Notes: generated by a model not told the origin, from the letters alone. A stretch of DNA of 64,000 bases from UMGS1766 sp963597355 (GCA_963597355.1 CAVBPR010000002.1:62001-126000), one strand, 5' to 3'; shown: positions 9,055-18,287, numbered from the stretch's first letter. Made by a program: numbers and translations.

Positions 9055-9103
9055 AAAAATCGCCGCCGATTGTCCATTGCGACAAAACGGGGCGATTTTT
9101 TTA
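9055..9103 (+). terminator. probable terminator after PucR regulator 1
   Basis: AAAAATCGCC / GGCGATTTTT arms around a 26-nt loop, ending in a run of T's. The long loop makes it weaker than the other terminators here. The loop contains the palindrome-like sequence at 9068-9087. Confidence 0.5.
9068..9087. promoter_or_regulatory. weak operator-like palindrome upstream of the MFS gene
   Basis: TTGTC-N6-GACAA, one base shorter in the spacer than the other island palindromes but with the same GCGACAAAA right half. It lies 95 bp before the MFS start. Confidence 0.3.
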
Positions 9104-9181
9104 TCTGACCTCTATAATGACTTCTCCCGTCAGTCCACTATAATTTGTATTAAGCTACAAAATTTCGAAGGAGTTGACTTT

Positions 9182-10345
9182 ATGAAGCAAAACAAAAAAA
9201 CGCTTATTATAACGATGCTGCTGGTCTCCCTGTTCCAGATGGGCATGGTGGCGCTGTCTCCTGTGGTAGCGTCCATTACCACCGCCTTTCCCGGCACATC
9301 CCAGACGGTAGCGCAGCTGGCCATGACCTTCCTGTGTCTGGTATTGGTGCTGTTCGCCTTGTTCTCCGGAGCGATTGCGCAGCGTATCGGTCGCCGGATG
9401 ATGTGCGCACTGGGCATGACTCTGTGCACGCTGGCTGGCCTGTGTGGCACGTTCCTGACGGTCGGTCTGTGGGCGGCCTATCTCTGGTCGGCATTTCTGG
9501 GAGCAGGCATGGGCCTTTTCATTCCTGCTGTGTCCAGCATGATGATTGACTATCTGAACGACGATGAGCGCAATAAAGTTGCCGGCATACAGACCGCCTT
9601 TGTCAATCTGGGCGGTATGCTGTTGAGCTTCTTCTCCGGCATTTTGGCAACCCAGCGCTGGTGCAACGCCTATCTGGTGTTTCTGGCTGCTGCACCGGTG
9701 CTGGTACTGTCGCTGAAATGCATTCCGGCAGAGGAAAAACAGAAAAAGGTGAAAGCCGCTACGGATCAGCCGAAATCGAAAATTCCGGCGGCCGTGTGGC
9801 TGGCGGCACTCCAGACCTTCCTGTTTGCCGTCCTTTATTTCGCCTTCTCGACGAACGTTAGCCTGCTTATTACCGAGCGGGAGCTGGGCGGTACAAGTCT
9901 TTCCGGCACTGCTACTTCGATTTTCATGCTGGGTGGCTGTCTGTTCGGCTTTATTTTCAACAAGGTGATGCGCACCTGCAAGGGGGCTACTCCCAGCGTG
10001 GCCTTCCTGCTGGTAGCGGCCAGCTACCTGCTGATCTACTGTTCTGACAGTGTCGCGGCACTGATGGTAGGTGCACTGATCGGCGGCGGCAGTCTGAGTC
10101 TTATCTTCCCCTACTTCCTTGTCACCATTGCAGGACAGGTGGATGCCTCCATTTCCGTTATTTCCTCCTCCCTTATTCTGTCTGTCGGCCCAAACTTTGG
10201 CTCCTTCGTGTCTCCGATGATTCTGACGAACCTGTCTGGCATCATCTTTGGCGGTGCGGTAGCCAACCGTTTTCTGCTCTCCGCCATCGTGGCGATTGTT
10301 ATGGCGGTGCTTTTGTTCCTGCTTCAGTTGAGAAAGAAAGGATGA
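9182..10345 (+). CDS. MFS-type transporter
   Basis: 387 aa, 12 predicted transmembrane segments, with the major-facilitator loop signature in RIGRRMM after TM2 and a second half starting near residue 200. The start at ATG 9182 is chosen because AAGGAG lies 8 nt upstream and the longer frame has a non-membrane N-terminus of unrelated character. A -10-like TATAAT is at 9139-9144, with a poor -35. It lies 6 bp before OYE copy 2, so the two are co-transcribed. By analogy with BaiG in bile-acid operons, it may import or export the OYE substrate; the family alone does not say. Confidence 0.82.
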   Translation: MKQNKKTLIITMLLVSLFQMGMVALSPVVASITTAFPGTSQTVAQLAMTFLCLVLVLFALFSGAIAQRIGRRMMCALGMTLCTLAGLCGTFLTVGLWAAYLWSAFLGAGMGLFIPAVSSMMIDYLNDDERNKVAGIQTAFVNLGGMLLSFFSGILATQRWCNAYLVFLAAAPVLVLSLKCIPAEEKQKKVKAATDQPKSKIPAAVWLAALQTFLFAVLYFAFSTNVSLLITERELGGTSLSGTATSIFMLGGCLFGFIFNKVMRTCKGATPSVAFLLVAASYLLIYCSDSVAALMVGALIGGGSLSLIFPYFLVTIAGQVDASISVISSSLILSVGPNFGSFVSPMILTNLSGIIFGGAVANRFLLSAIVAIVMAVLLFLLQLRKKG

Positions 10346-10351
10346 ACCTAA

Positions 10352-12295
10352 ATGAAATACGAAAAACTCTTCCAGCCCCTTCAAGTCAATGGCGTGACCC
10401 TGAAAAACCGCATCATTGCTTCGCCGACCTCCATGTCCGGCTTTGATTCCAATGGCTACTACAATGAAGAGACCTACAACTACTTCCGCATGAAGGCTGT
10501 GGGTGGTGCGGCCATGGTCATCGTGGGCGAGGTCATGGTAGATCTGGAAAACGGCCGCTCCCACCCGGTGCAGTGCGGCATCGATGACCCCGCCGCCATG
10601 ATTCCTCTGCGCAATCTGGCCAATGCCATCCACGAGGGAGGTGCGCTGGCCTCCGTTGAGCTGGATCACGGAGGATGTCTTTCCGGCCCGGAGTTCCTGC
10701 ATGGTCGCAACGCCAAGGGCCCCAGCTCCTTCACTGACGAGTGGGGCGACACCTGCGACGAGATGACCGAGGAGGACATTTACCACGCCGCAGATATGTA
10801 CGCCCAGGCGGCGCTGAATGCCAAGACCTTCGGCTTCGACATGGTGATGCTCCATGCCGGTCACGGTTGGCTCATTCACCAGTTCATCTCCCCCCTGACC
10901 AACAAGCGCACCGACCAGTGGGGTGGCAGCATGGAAAACCGCCTGCGCTTTCTGAATCTGGTAGTGGACAAGGTGCGCGCCGCCGTCGGTCCTCGCTTCC
11001 CGATTGATATCCGCATTTCTGGAGCAGAACGCGTTGAGGGGGGTTACGGCATCGAGACCGGCATTGAAATTGCCAAAGCCGTGGACGGTAAGGTGGATCT
11101 TATCCACGTTTCTGCCGGAACTCAGGAAGTGCCCTATTCCGCCATTCTGATGCATCCCGGCATCTTCCAGAAGCCCGGTGAGAACTCCGGCCTGGCCGCG
11201 GAGATCAAAAAGCACGTCAAGACTCCCGTCTGTACCGTGGGTGCGTTCTCCGATCCCGCCTTCATGGAGCAGTACATGGAGGAAACTGGTGTGGACTGCA
11301 TCGCTATGGGACGTCAGCTTATCGCGGATCCTTTCTTCCCCAAGAAGCTGATGCGGGGCGAGGAGCGGGAGATCACTCCCTGCCTGCGGTGCACTGAGTG
11401 CCTGAGTGGCCTGATCCACAACCAGCGTGTCCACTGCTCTGTCAACCCCATCATCGGTCGGGAGGATCAGTTCTTCCAGCCCCGTCCCGTCAATCACTCC
11501 GGCCGCAAGGTGCTCATCGCCGGCGGCGGTCCCGGCGGCATGGAAGCTGCCCTGGAGGCTGATAAGCGTGGCCACAAGGTAGTGCTCTGCGAGTCCACCG
11601 GCCGTCTGGGCGGCACCCTCCGCTTCGCCGATGCAGGCGGCTTCAAGACATTGATGCGCAATTACCGAGACAGCCAGATCGACAAGATCGGCCGCTCCGG
11701 TGTAGAAGTGCGGCTGAACACTCCTGTCACCAAGGAAGTGGTGGACGAAGTGAAGCCTGACGTGCTTATTATCGCCGTTGGTTCCCATCCCTTCTTCCTG
11801 CCAATTCCCGGCGCACAGGGCGAGAATGTGGTGGCCGGTGCTGACCTGCTGGGTCATGAGAAAGCCGGGCACAATGTCGTGGTCATCGGTGGCGGTCTGG
11901 TGGGCTGCGAGGAGGCACTGCAGCTGGCTGACAAGGGGTATCATGTCACCATCGTGGAGATGCAGGAGGAACTGGCTCCCGACTGCGGCCGTATGCATCG
12001 ACTCGGCCTGCTCCACGAAGTCGAGGTACGCGAGAATATCGATGTGCGCACCGGCGTGCGCTGCACCGGAATTACCGACACGGCGGTGACCGCCGTGGAT
12101 GCCGACGGTGCGGAGCAGAGCTATCCCAGCGACTGGGTGGTCATGGCCGCCGGTATGCGTCCCAACAGCGACACGGTGGATGAGCTGCGCCGCCTTGTCC
12201 CCGAAAGCTACGTCATCGGCGACTGCCACACCGCCGCGACAGTCCTGAAAGCCGTCCGCGAGGGCTACGATGCCGCCGTCGATATTGGATTATAA
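10352..12295 (+). CDS. OYE-type Fe-S flavoenzyme (BaiCD/BaiH-like), copy 2
   Basis: 647 aa. TIM barrel (about 1-335) with HAGHGW, NKRTDQWGGSMENRLRF; canonical Fe-S ligands CLRCTEC and a fourth cysteine 11 residues on (HCSVNP); then FAD and NAD(P) Rossmann motifs (AGGGPGG about 391; IGGGLVG about 512). Complete length for the 2,4-dienoyl-CoA reductase/BaiCD family, so presumably a functional NAD(P)H-dependent ene-reductase. It is clearly paralogous to the product of 16335-18287 along its length and more distant from copy 1. AAAGGA overlaps the end of the MFS gene 9 nt before the start. Confidence 0.9.
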   Translation: MKYEKLFQPLQVNGVTLKNRIIASPTSMSGFDSNGYYNEETYNYFRMKAVGGAAMVIVGEVMVDLENGRSHPVQCGIDDPAAMIPLRNLANAIHEGGALASVELDHGGCLSGPEFLHGRNAKGPSSFTDEWGDTCDEMTEEDIYHAADMYAQAALNAKTFGFDMVMLHAGHGWLIHQFISPLTNKRTDQWGGSMENRLRFLNLVVDKVRAAVGPRFPIDIRISGAERVEGGYGIETGIEIAKAVDGKVDLIHVSAGTQEVPYSAILMHPGIFQKPGENSGLAAEIKKHVKTPVCTVGAFSDPAFMEQYMEETGVDCIAMGRQLIADPFFPKKLMRGEEREITPCLRCTECLSGLIHNQRVHCSVNPIIGREDQFFQPRPVNHSGRKVLIAGGGPGGMEAALEADKRGHKVVLCESTGRLGGTLRFADAGGFKTLMRNYRDSQIDKIGRSGVEVRLNTPVTKEVVDEVKPDVLIIAVGSHPFFLPIPGAQGENVVAGADLLGHEKAGHNVVVIGGGLVGCEEALQLADKGYHVTIVEMQEELAPDCGRMHRLGLLHEVEVRENIDVRTGVRCTGITDTAVTAVDADGAEQSYPSDWVVMAAGMRPNSDTVDELRRLVPESYVIGDCHTAATVLKAVREGYDAAVDIGL

Positions 12296-12299
12296 TAAG

Positions 12300-12504
12300 G
12301 ATCATTTTCACAGAAAAGACCATCAACAGCCTGTGGGTTGTCTCTGAGACTGCCCGACTCTCCCGACGCACCGCCCAGCTGGTTGGTGCACTGACCGCGC
12401 CGGAGGACAAGTTCGTCGCCATCCCGTTCAACAGCAAGGGCCGCAAGTCTGAGTGCGGCGTCTACTCCGGAGATACGTCCTCACTCCAGTGCAGGCGTAA
12501 ATAG
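12300..12504 (+). pseudogene. orphan coding-like fragment after OYE copy 2
   Basis: About 68 codons stay open after the OYE stop, in another frame, with codon use like the island genes and protein-like composition (ETARLSRRTAQLVGALTAPE). It ends at TAG 12504. No start codon or ribosome site precedes it, so it may be the 3' end of a deleted gene. Family not recognised. Confidence 0.3.
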
Positions 12505-12621
12505 CTGACAGCAGCTGTGCACAGTTTCCATCCACCTCGAAAAATCCCTTCTCATATCTCTGTTCCTACTCTTAATCTTGCACCCCCTCATCCCCCCTGC
12601 GTGTACAGCTGGTGATAGATG

Positions 12622-12656
12622 CAGTGCCCTCCGCAAAAGCGGAGGGCACTGTTTTT
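12622..12656 (+). terminator. strong terminator downstream of the MFS-OYE2 pair
   Basis: Perfect 13-bp stem CAGTGCCCTCCGC / GCGGAGGGCACTG with an AAAA loop, followed by TTTTT. Confidence 0.9.
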
Positions 12657-12690
12657 GTTGGAAAGTCTTGATTAGAAACACCTGGCAGAG

Positions 12691-12761
12691 TTCCGCCGCC
12701 CGCAGGCGGCGGAATAAAGTCAAATCATGTTTTTTCTGAGGGCATGTACCTCAGAAAAAAC
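12691..12761. repeat. two further perfect hairpins between convergent operons
   Basis: TTCCGCCGCC-CGCA-GGCGGCGGAA at 12691-12714 and GTTTTTTCTGAGG-N7-CCTCAGAAAAAAC at 12729-12761. The second has T/A runs on both sides and can terminate in either direction. With the terminators at 12622 and 12845, four hairpins lie within 260 bp; the rest of 12505-12916 shows no gene. Confidence 0.6.
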
Positions 12762-12844
12762 ACTTCTCAGGCCACGAGTGTGCGTACATAGTGAGTGCGC
12801 GTGGCGGACTGCATCCCATTCTCGGGAACGCGAAGCATTTCCGA

Positions 12845-12881
12845 GACTAAAAGCCGCCAGCCCAATTCGGACTGGCGGCTC
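12845..12881 (-). terminator. terminator of the leftward permease gene
   Basis: On the minus strand GCCGCCAG...CTGGCGGC, with extra CC/GG pairing, is followed by TTTTAG. It lies about 35 bp beyond the stop of the gene at 12917-14245. Confidence 0.75.
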
Positions 12882-12916
12882 AGTTTTACCATATATTCAG
12901 GGAGAAGTGCGTTTCT

Positions 12917-14245
12917 TTAGCCGATGACCATGGCAATCAGCATACCTACAATGGTTGCAATAGAAGTTGCACCGATCTGGACAACAACAATCTGCTTATA
13001 GACGTCCTTGTGGCTCAGACCGAGGAAGCCCATGGTGACATTCAGCATGCTGGAGAAGGGCATGGAGTCGAAGGTGGTGGAAGCGGCCAGGGTCAGTCTG
13101 TGAACCAGACCGGCGTTAGCGCCCGCAGCGATGGCCTTTGCACCAACGGTGCCGACAGCGCCGGAAACGCCGCCCATGCCGTCCGCACACAGAGCGGCGA
13201 ACAGAGCAGTGCCGAGAACAACCATGACATAGGGACTGATGTTCAGATTGCCGATAGCCCCCATGGCGGCATCGAAGAATGCGGTTTTGGAAATCAGGGT
13301 GGAGTAACCCACGATGGCGCAGACACACAGCAGGGGCACGGAGCACTGGATGCAGCCGTTGGTGATGGTGCTGGCCAGACGCTTATGGAAGCCACGCTTG
13401 ATGTTCAGCAGCAGGCAGACGATGATGGCGGCAGTCTGAGCAATAACGGTGGCGGGGGTGGAGGCAAAGCCGAAGCCGAACTGCAGAATGGGGCAGCCGG
13501 CAACAACGATAACCAGAGGAATGATGGCCTCAATGAGGCTGGGCATCTGATCCTCAGTCAGGTTGGCGGCGTCGGCACGCATCCCTTCCTCAGCGGGAGA
13601 GGGCTTGTAGCCGATACCGGCCTTGCGATACTTGCGCACGAGGATGAACTCAACATACAGCAGAACGATGACGCACTGCACAGCGCACATGATGAGACCG
13701 ATGGAAGCACCGGCATACATGGTGGTGCCATATGCCTGAGAGGCAATGATGTTGCCGATGGTGGGAGAGCCGGGGAACATGAAGCTGAAGGCAGAGTTGA
13801 TACCCACCATGGTGACGCAGGCCACATTCAGGGGCAGATCGGCGGCCTTCATCAGGGAGAAGGCGAACACGGCCGCCAGGAAGGGCCAGGACTGGATGCC
13901 GACGAAGCCGCAGATGGCAACGAAGATAGCCAGGCTGAAAATGGCAAAGTTTGTGCCGAATTTGTTGATGAGGGCACGGCCCAGAACGACATCAGAGCCG
14001 GTACCAATCATGACAGAGCCGAACATACCGCCGAACATGAAGGCGATTAACAGGTTGGCGCAATAACTGCCAGCGCCCTCAGAGAACAGGCTGAACAGCG
14101 CATTGATGGGGCCGCCCTCCACGGCAAAGGACAGGATAGCGCCGCCAATAATAGCGGCAGGGATCAGGTTTACGCCCTTCATGACCAGGATCATCAGGAC
14201 AATGAAGGAGATCACAAACAGGATCGCGGACATTGCGATAGACAT
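12917..14245 (-). CDS. GntP-like permease, copy 3
   Basis: 442 aa, about 11-12 membrane segments, with paired glycine-rich loops (MFGGMFGSVMIG; GINSAFSFMFPGSPTIGN) like GntP-type symporters. It is a more distant relative of the two other permeases here and has no 3-TM partner gene. The ribosome site AGAAAAGAGG lies just before ATG 14245. A 19-bp block of this leader (GAATACCTCTTTTCTCTTT on the plus strand) recurs at 3821-3839. Downstream of the beta-helix and OYE3 genes on the same strand, it is probably the transporter of that operon, though 228 bp and a possible small RNA intervene. Confidence 0.8.
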   Translation of the reverse strand: MSIAMSAILFVISFIVLMILVMKGVNLIPAAIIGGAILSFAVEGGPINALFSLFSEGAGSYCANLLIAFMFGGMFGSVMIGTGSDVVLGRALINKFGTNFAIFSLAIFVAICGFVGIQSWPFLAAVFAFSLMKAADLPLNVACVTMVGINSAFSFMFPGSPTIGNIIASQAYGTTMYAGASIGLIMCAVQCVIVLLYVEFILVRKYRKAGIGYKPSPAEEGMRADAANLTEDQMPSLIEAIIPLVIVVAGCPILQFGFGFASTPATVIAQTAAIIVCLLLNIKRGFHKRLASTITNGCIQCSVPLLCVCAIVGYSTLISKTAFFDAAMGAIGNLNISPYVMVVLGTALFAALCADGMGGVSGAVGTVGAKAIAAGANAGLVHRLTLAASTTFDSMPFSSMLNVTMGFLGLSHKDVYKQIVVVQIGATSIATIVGMLIAMVIG

Positions 14246-14314
14246 AGAATACCTCTTTTCTCTTTTGTTGCGCGGTCAGACGCTGGATGGCATTCCAGTG
14301 TGCAATATTTTTGG

Positions 14315-14343
14315 TTGACTATTCAGTTGTTTTATATTATTAT
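14315..14343 (+). promoter_or_regulatory. sigma-70-type promoter pointing right, antisense to the operon
   Basis: TTGACT (14315-14320), 17-bp spacer, TATTAT (14338-14343). No plus-strand gene follows; a terminator lies 45 bp on, which suggests a small RNA. Confidence 0.5.
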
Positions 14344-14349
14344 CACATC

Positions 14350-14425
14350 TGGAACAAAACCCTTTCGACGAGTGAATGTTTCCATCCGGCCTGTGCGCGG
14401 CTGCCACCGCGCACAGGCCTTTTTT
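14350..14425 (+). ncRNA. candidate small RNA of about 75 nt
   Basis: Bounded by the promoter at 14315-14343 and a very strong intrinsic terminator on the plus strand (13-bp stem GGCCTGTGCGCGG / CCGCGCACAGGCC, 14388-14419, then TTTTTT). Both flanking genes are on the minus strand, so neither needs this terminator. No open frame fits. It may act on the transcript crossing between the beta-helix and permease genes, or elsewhere; no homologue recognised. Confidence 0.45.
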
Positions 14426-14473
14426 GTTTAGACCGCAGATATAGTAGGCTTTCTCCCTGAATGAATATGCGGT

Positions 14474-16291
14474 TCAGTCGGCGTATACCACGATTTGACC
14501 GACGTAGGTACCGGGATGGATGGGCATTTCCACACCATCCACAGTCAGTCGGGCAGCGTTCAGCGTAGCGCCGGGAGCGACGTCCAGCTTGGTGAGGTAG
14601 CTGGTAGCTGTGACATTCCAAACGGCCTTGTCGCCCAGGTGGACGATGGTACCGTTGTTGATGGCGGGAGCGGGGGTCTGGGTGATGTTGCTCAGTTCCT
14701 CGCAGTTGTCGTGGTTGATCTGCGTGACGCCGTCACGGTAGGCATAATTGGCGGAGCTCATGACGCCGTTGACGGTGGCATTCTCTACGGTGATCTCCAG
14801 GTTCTTCGCGCCCATCAGCACATCACCCATGAAACCGCGCAGCTTATCCGCTCCGGGAGGAGGGGGAGGAGGCGGCGGGCAGTTGCCGGGCTTGGGTAGG
14901 CGGAAGTTGCACTGGCGGAAGTTGGTGGTGGAGTTCAGGAAGTCGCCGTTGGCAGTCATGTTGGAGATGCGGACGAAGATGTCCTCGTCCTCGATACCGG
15001 CGGTCAGGTCACGGTCGTCGCGGACATCCACCTTGCCAATGGGGACAATGAAGGGATCATCGCACATACCCACGTCGTCATTGTCCATCAGTTGCAGGAT
15101 GGTGCCGTTTTTCGGTTCCATGTGGGCGTCGTCCAGCTCAATGTGCAGGTTGGAGCCCTTCACTACGATGTTGGACTTCTCGGTGCGCATGGCCGCACCG
15201 GAGTTAATTTTGAGTGTGCCGCCGTTGTGACGGTGGCAGAACACGCCGAAGCGCTTGGAGTTGACCACAGTGCCGTCCTTGAACTCTACACAGCCGTTGC
15301 CCAGGCTCATCAGCGCGGCGGTGTAGGCCACGTTGAAGGTGGAGTTGCTGGCGGTGTTGATGCAGCCGGGCTCGCCGAAAGCCTCGTAGTCAAACATGAT
15401 GTCGTCGCAAATGCAGAAGAAGCCGTAGCCGTTGTCACCGGTGATCTCAATGAGGGAGTCATTGATGTTCATGCGGTTGACGCAGGCACCGTCGATGCTC
15501 AGCACGCCCCAGCGGTTGCACACCAGGTGACTGCGATTCAGGGTCAGCTTGCCCTTTTCGGCCAGGTTCAGCGTGCGGACATTGCCCCGCAGGCCGATCG
15601 CCCAAGGGGGCTCGACCATGCGCTCGGCGGCCTTGGCGGCGGCGAACTCTTCGGGAGTGGGCTCGTCGGCGTAGGCGGTGAAGGTGCAGTCGTTCATGAC
15701 CACTTCGGACTCACCGCCCACGAACAGCGTGCCGCGGCCGATGCCCTTGTTGTGGATCTGAGTGTTATTGATGGTCAGCTTTGCATTGCCGGAGGTGGCA
15801 ATGGCAGCGCCCATGCCGACGAAGTCGTCGGTGCCGTCGCCGGTCAGATCGATGACGGAGTTGTCGATCTCATACTCCGTGTCACCGGTTAGGTAGAAGC
15901 CGTTGAAGTCCCACTCCTGAGACTCGATGCGGATGCCCTCTGCCTTTTTGTCGGTGACGGTGCCGCCCTGAACAGCGGCAGCGACAGAGCTGTCGGAGAC
16001 GATCTTGCCATTGTCTACAATAACACCGGCGTGATAGTTGCTGATGGTCTCCTCACCGAAGCGCAGGGACTTGCGGGTGAAGTTATCACAGACGGTAATG
16101 CACACATTACCTTGATATACACCGGGGGTGGGGGTGTGGGTCACACCGTTCACAGTCAGGGTGAGGTACTTGCCCTCAGGCGCGGCGATGGATGCGCCGG
16201 GGGCGATGGTCAGGGCGGACAGTGCGGTGGTCTCCTCGACCGTCCAGATGCCGCTGTCCACGATCTTTGTCATATCAGACACGTGATTCAT
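14474..16291 (-). CDS. cytoplasmic right-handed beta-helix protein of unknown function
   Basis: 605 aa, rich in N, T, G, V and D with repeated short strands typical of parallel beta-helix (pectate-lyase-like) proteins. It has no signal peptide, no anchor and no membrane segment. A similar module sits at both ends: ALTIAPGAS...VNGVTHTPTPGVYQG near residues 25-65 and LDVAPGATL...VDGVEMPIHPGTYVG at the C-terminus. An eight-proline run (CPPPPPPPPGADK) lies near residue 475. ATG 16291 is preceded by AAAGG; ATG 16273 is an alternative. It sits in the operon between OYE3 and permease 3. I know of no role for such a protein in reductive catabolism; a scaffold, storage or polysaccharide-binding role would be guesswork. 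Confidence 0.7.
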   Translation of the reverse strand: MNHVSDMTKIVDSGIWTVEETTALSALTIAPGASIAAPEGKYLTLTVNGVTHTPTPGVYQGNVCITVCDNFTRKSLRFGEETISNYHAGVIVDNGKIVSDSSVAAAVQGGTVTDKKAEGIRIESQEWDFNGFYLTGDTEYEIDNSVIDLTGDGTDDFVGMGAAIATSGNAKLTINNTQIHNKGIGRGTLFVGGESEVVMNDCTFTAYADEPTPEEFAAAKAAERMVEPPWAIGLRGNVRTLNLAEKGKLTLNRSHLVCNRWGVLSIDGACVNRMNINDSLIEITGDNGYGFFCICDDIMFDYEAFGEPGCINTASNSTFNVAYTAALMSLGNGCVEFKDGTVVNSKRFGVFCHRHNGGTLKINSGAAMRTEKSNIVVKGSNLHIELDDAHMEPKNGTILQLMDNDDVGMCDDPFIVPIGKVDVRDDRDLTAGIEDEDIFVRISNMTANGDFLNSTTNFRQCNFRLPKPGNCPPPPPPPPGADKLRGFMGDVLMGAKNLEITVENATVNGVMSSANYAYRDGVTQINHDNCEELSNITQTPAPAINNGTIVHLGDKAVWNVTATSYLTKLDVAPGATLNAARLTVDGVEMPIHPGTYVGQIVVYAD

Positions 16292-16334
16292 CCTTTCTTT
16301 TGAAGTTTCAGTTGTTCCATAATAATCAGCAGAC

Positions 16335-18287
16335 TCAAAGTCCCATATCCACGACCGCATCATAGCCGTCCCGGACGGCCATCATGACGTTTTTGGCGAC
16401 CTTGGCATCGCCCACGACGTAGAAGCTGTTCACCAGCGGGCGCAGACGCTCCACCTCATCGCGGCGGGCGCGGGTACCGGCGGCCAGCACCACATTGTCG
16501 CAGGGAATGGTCTCTTCCGCACCGGTTTCCAGATTCTTGACCGTGACATTGCCCTCGGTGATGTTGGTGCAGCTGGAGCGGGTCATCACGCGGATGTCCC
16601 TAGTCTCCACTTCGTGGTGCAGCCACAGGAAGGGATACTTGAGACAGTCGGCGGCAATGTCGTCCTGCAGCTCTACGATGGTGACATGGTGGCCCAGGTC
16701 GGTGAGGTAGATGCTCTCTTCACAGCCGATCATGCCGCCTCCGATGACGACAACGTTGTGTCCCAGCGGGGTGTCCCCCATGAGGTCAGCACCGAAGATG
16801 ACATTCTTGCCATTCGCGCCGGGGATGGGCGGGGTAACAGGCAGTGCGCCTACGGCGGCAATCAGTACGTCGGGCTTCACCTCGTTTACTACGTCCTCGT
16901 CGACCCGGGTGTTCAGGCGAACTTCAATGGCCGGGTTTTCTATCACCTTGCGGATCTGGCTGTCGCGGTAGCGTTTCATCGTCAGCTTGTTGTGGGCGCC
17001 GTTGTCAGCGAACTTCAGTGCGCCACCCAGCACGTCCCGTTCTTCACAAAGTACCACCTCATGCCCCTTCTCTGCGGCAGTGAGGGCGGCCTCCATACCG
17101 GCGGGGCCGCCTCCGGCGATGAGCACCTTGCGGTGACGGTTCACGGGCACGGGATGGAAGAAATCGCACTCCCGTCCGATGACCGGGTTGACTGCACAGC
17201 GCATTCCCCGGAAGGCAATCATGCTGCTCATGCAGTCGCTGCACCGCAGGCAGGGACGGATTTCATTTTCCCGACCCTCGATGATCTTCTTGGGCAGGAA
17301 GGGGTCGGCCACCAGTGCGCGGCCAATGGCGATGGCATCGGCCTTGCCATCCTCCAGCACCTGCTCCATCTGCTCCGGGAAGTTGAACGCGCCGACGGTC
17401 AGGACAGGGGTCTTGGTGACGTGTTTTTTGATCTCCGCCGCCAGATTCAGGTTCTCCATGTCGTTTTCGAAGGGGCCGGGGTGCATTTTCACGCAGGAGT
17501 AGTCCACCTGCTGGGTACCAGCAGAAACATGGATCAGATCTATCTTGCCGTCCAGCGCTTTGGCAATCTCTACGCCGGTTTCCAGACCGTAGCCGCCTTC
17601 AATGCGCTCCGAACCGGAGATGCGCACCTCGATGGGGTAATTCTTGCCTACGGCGGCGCGGATCTCGTCAATGCACAGCAGCAGGAAGCGCAGACGGTTC
17701 TCGATGCTGCCGCCCCATTTGTCGGTGCGGAAGTTGGTCAGGGGAGAGAGGAACTGGTGGATGAGCCAGCCATGACCGGCGTGAACCGTGACCATGTCGA
17801 AGCCGTAGCGCTTGGCGTTGGCCGCAGCCTGACCAAAACACTTGGCGGCGTGGAGGATCTCTTCCTCCGTCATGGCGCGGACTTCGTCGCCCCAGTCATC
17901 CACATAGGCGGAGGGACCGGCAGGTGTCTTGCCCAGAAATTCCGGGGCACACAGTGCGCCGCCGTGGTCCAGCTCGGCGCTGGCCGCCGCACCCTGAGAG
18001 TGGATGGCGTCCACGAGAGCGCAGAAGCTGGTGGCGTTGCGGGGATCATCGATGCCGATCTGCTGGGGGTGGGACTGGCCGTTCTCCAGATCTACAATGA
18101 CCTCGCCGACGCAGACTACCGCCGCGCCGCCGGCGGCGCGCAGCTTGTAGTACTCGATGTTCTCCTTGGTGTACTTCGTGTCCGGCCCCAGTTCCGCAAG
18201 GGAGGTAGGGGCGGAGAAGATGCGGTTTTTCAGCGTCAGCTCCGCCAGGGTGATGGGGCTGAGCAGCTTGGGATATTTCGTATTCAT
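16335..18287 (-). CDS. OYE-type Fe-S flavoenzyme (BaiCD/BaiH-like), copy 3
   Basis: 650 aa with TIM barrel signatures HAGHGW and FRTDKWGGSIENRLRF, Fe-S ligands CLRCSDC plus a fourth cysteine 11 residues on (RCAVNP), and two dinucleotide-binding motifs (AGGGPAG; IGGGMIG). It aligns with copy 2 over its length, so the two look like a duplication with probably different or sequential substrates. It begins 19 bp after the third NTF2-like gene and is the fourth gene of a leftward operon starting at about 20649. Confidence 0.9.
   Translation of the reverse strand: MNTKYPKLLSPITLAELTLKNRIFSAPTSLAELGPDTKYTKENIEYYKLRAAGGAAVVCVGEVIVDLENGQSHPQQIGIDDPRNATSFCALVDAIHSQGAAASAELDHGGALCAPEFLGKTPAGPSAYVDDWGDEVRAMTEEEILHAAKCFGQAAANAKRYGFDMVTVHAGHGWLIHQFLSPLTNFRTDKWGGSIENRLRFLLLCIDEIRAAVGKNYPIEVRISGSERIEGGYGLETGVEIAKALDGKIDLIHVSAGTQQVDYSCVKMHPGPFENDMENLNLAAEIKKHVTKTPVLTVGAFNFPEQMEQVLEDGKADAIAIGRALVADPFLPKKIIEGRENEIRPCLRCSDCMSSMIAFRGMRCAVNPVIGRECDFFHPVPVNRHRKVLIAGGGPAGMEAALTAAEKGHEVVLCEERDVLGGALKFADNGAHNKLTMKRYRDSQIRKVIENPAIEVRLNTRVDEDVVNEVKPDVLIAAVGALPVTPPIPGANGKNVIFGADLMGDTPLGHNVVVIGGGMIGCEESIYLTDLGHHVTIVELQDDIAADCLKYPFLWLHHEVETRDIRVMTRSSCTNITEGNVTVKNLETGAEETIPCDNVVLAAGTRARRDEVERLRPLVNSFYVVGDAKVAKNVMMAVRDGYDAVVDMGL

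Noticed and set aside
9155..12229. 1024-codon open frame on the minus strand across the MFS and OYE2 genes
   Set aside because: It lies entirely antisense to two well-supported genes in GC-rich DNA; its translation is His/Gly/Ala/Asp-rich low-information sequence typical of a codon-bias shadow.
13010..14050. 346-codon plus-strand frame opposite permease 3
   Set aside because: Hydrophilic mirror image of a membrane protein gene; no start signals.
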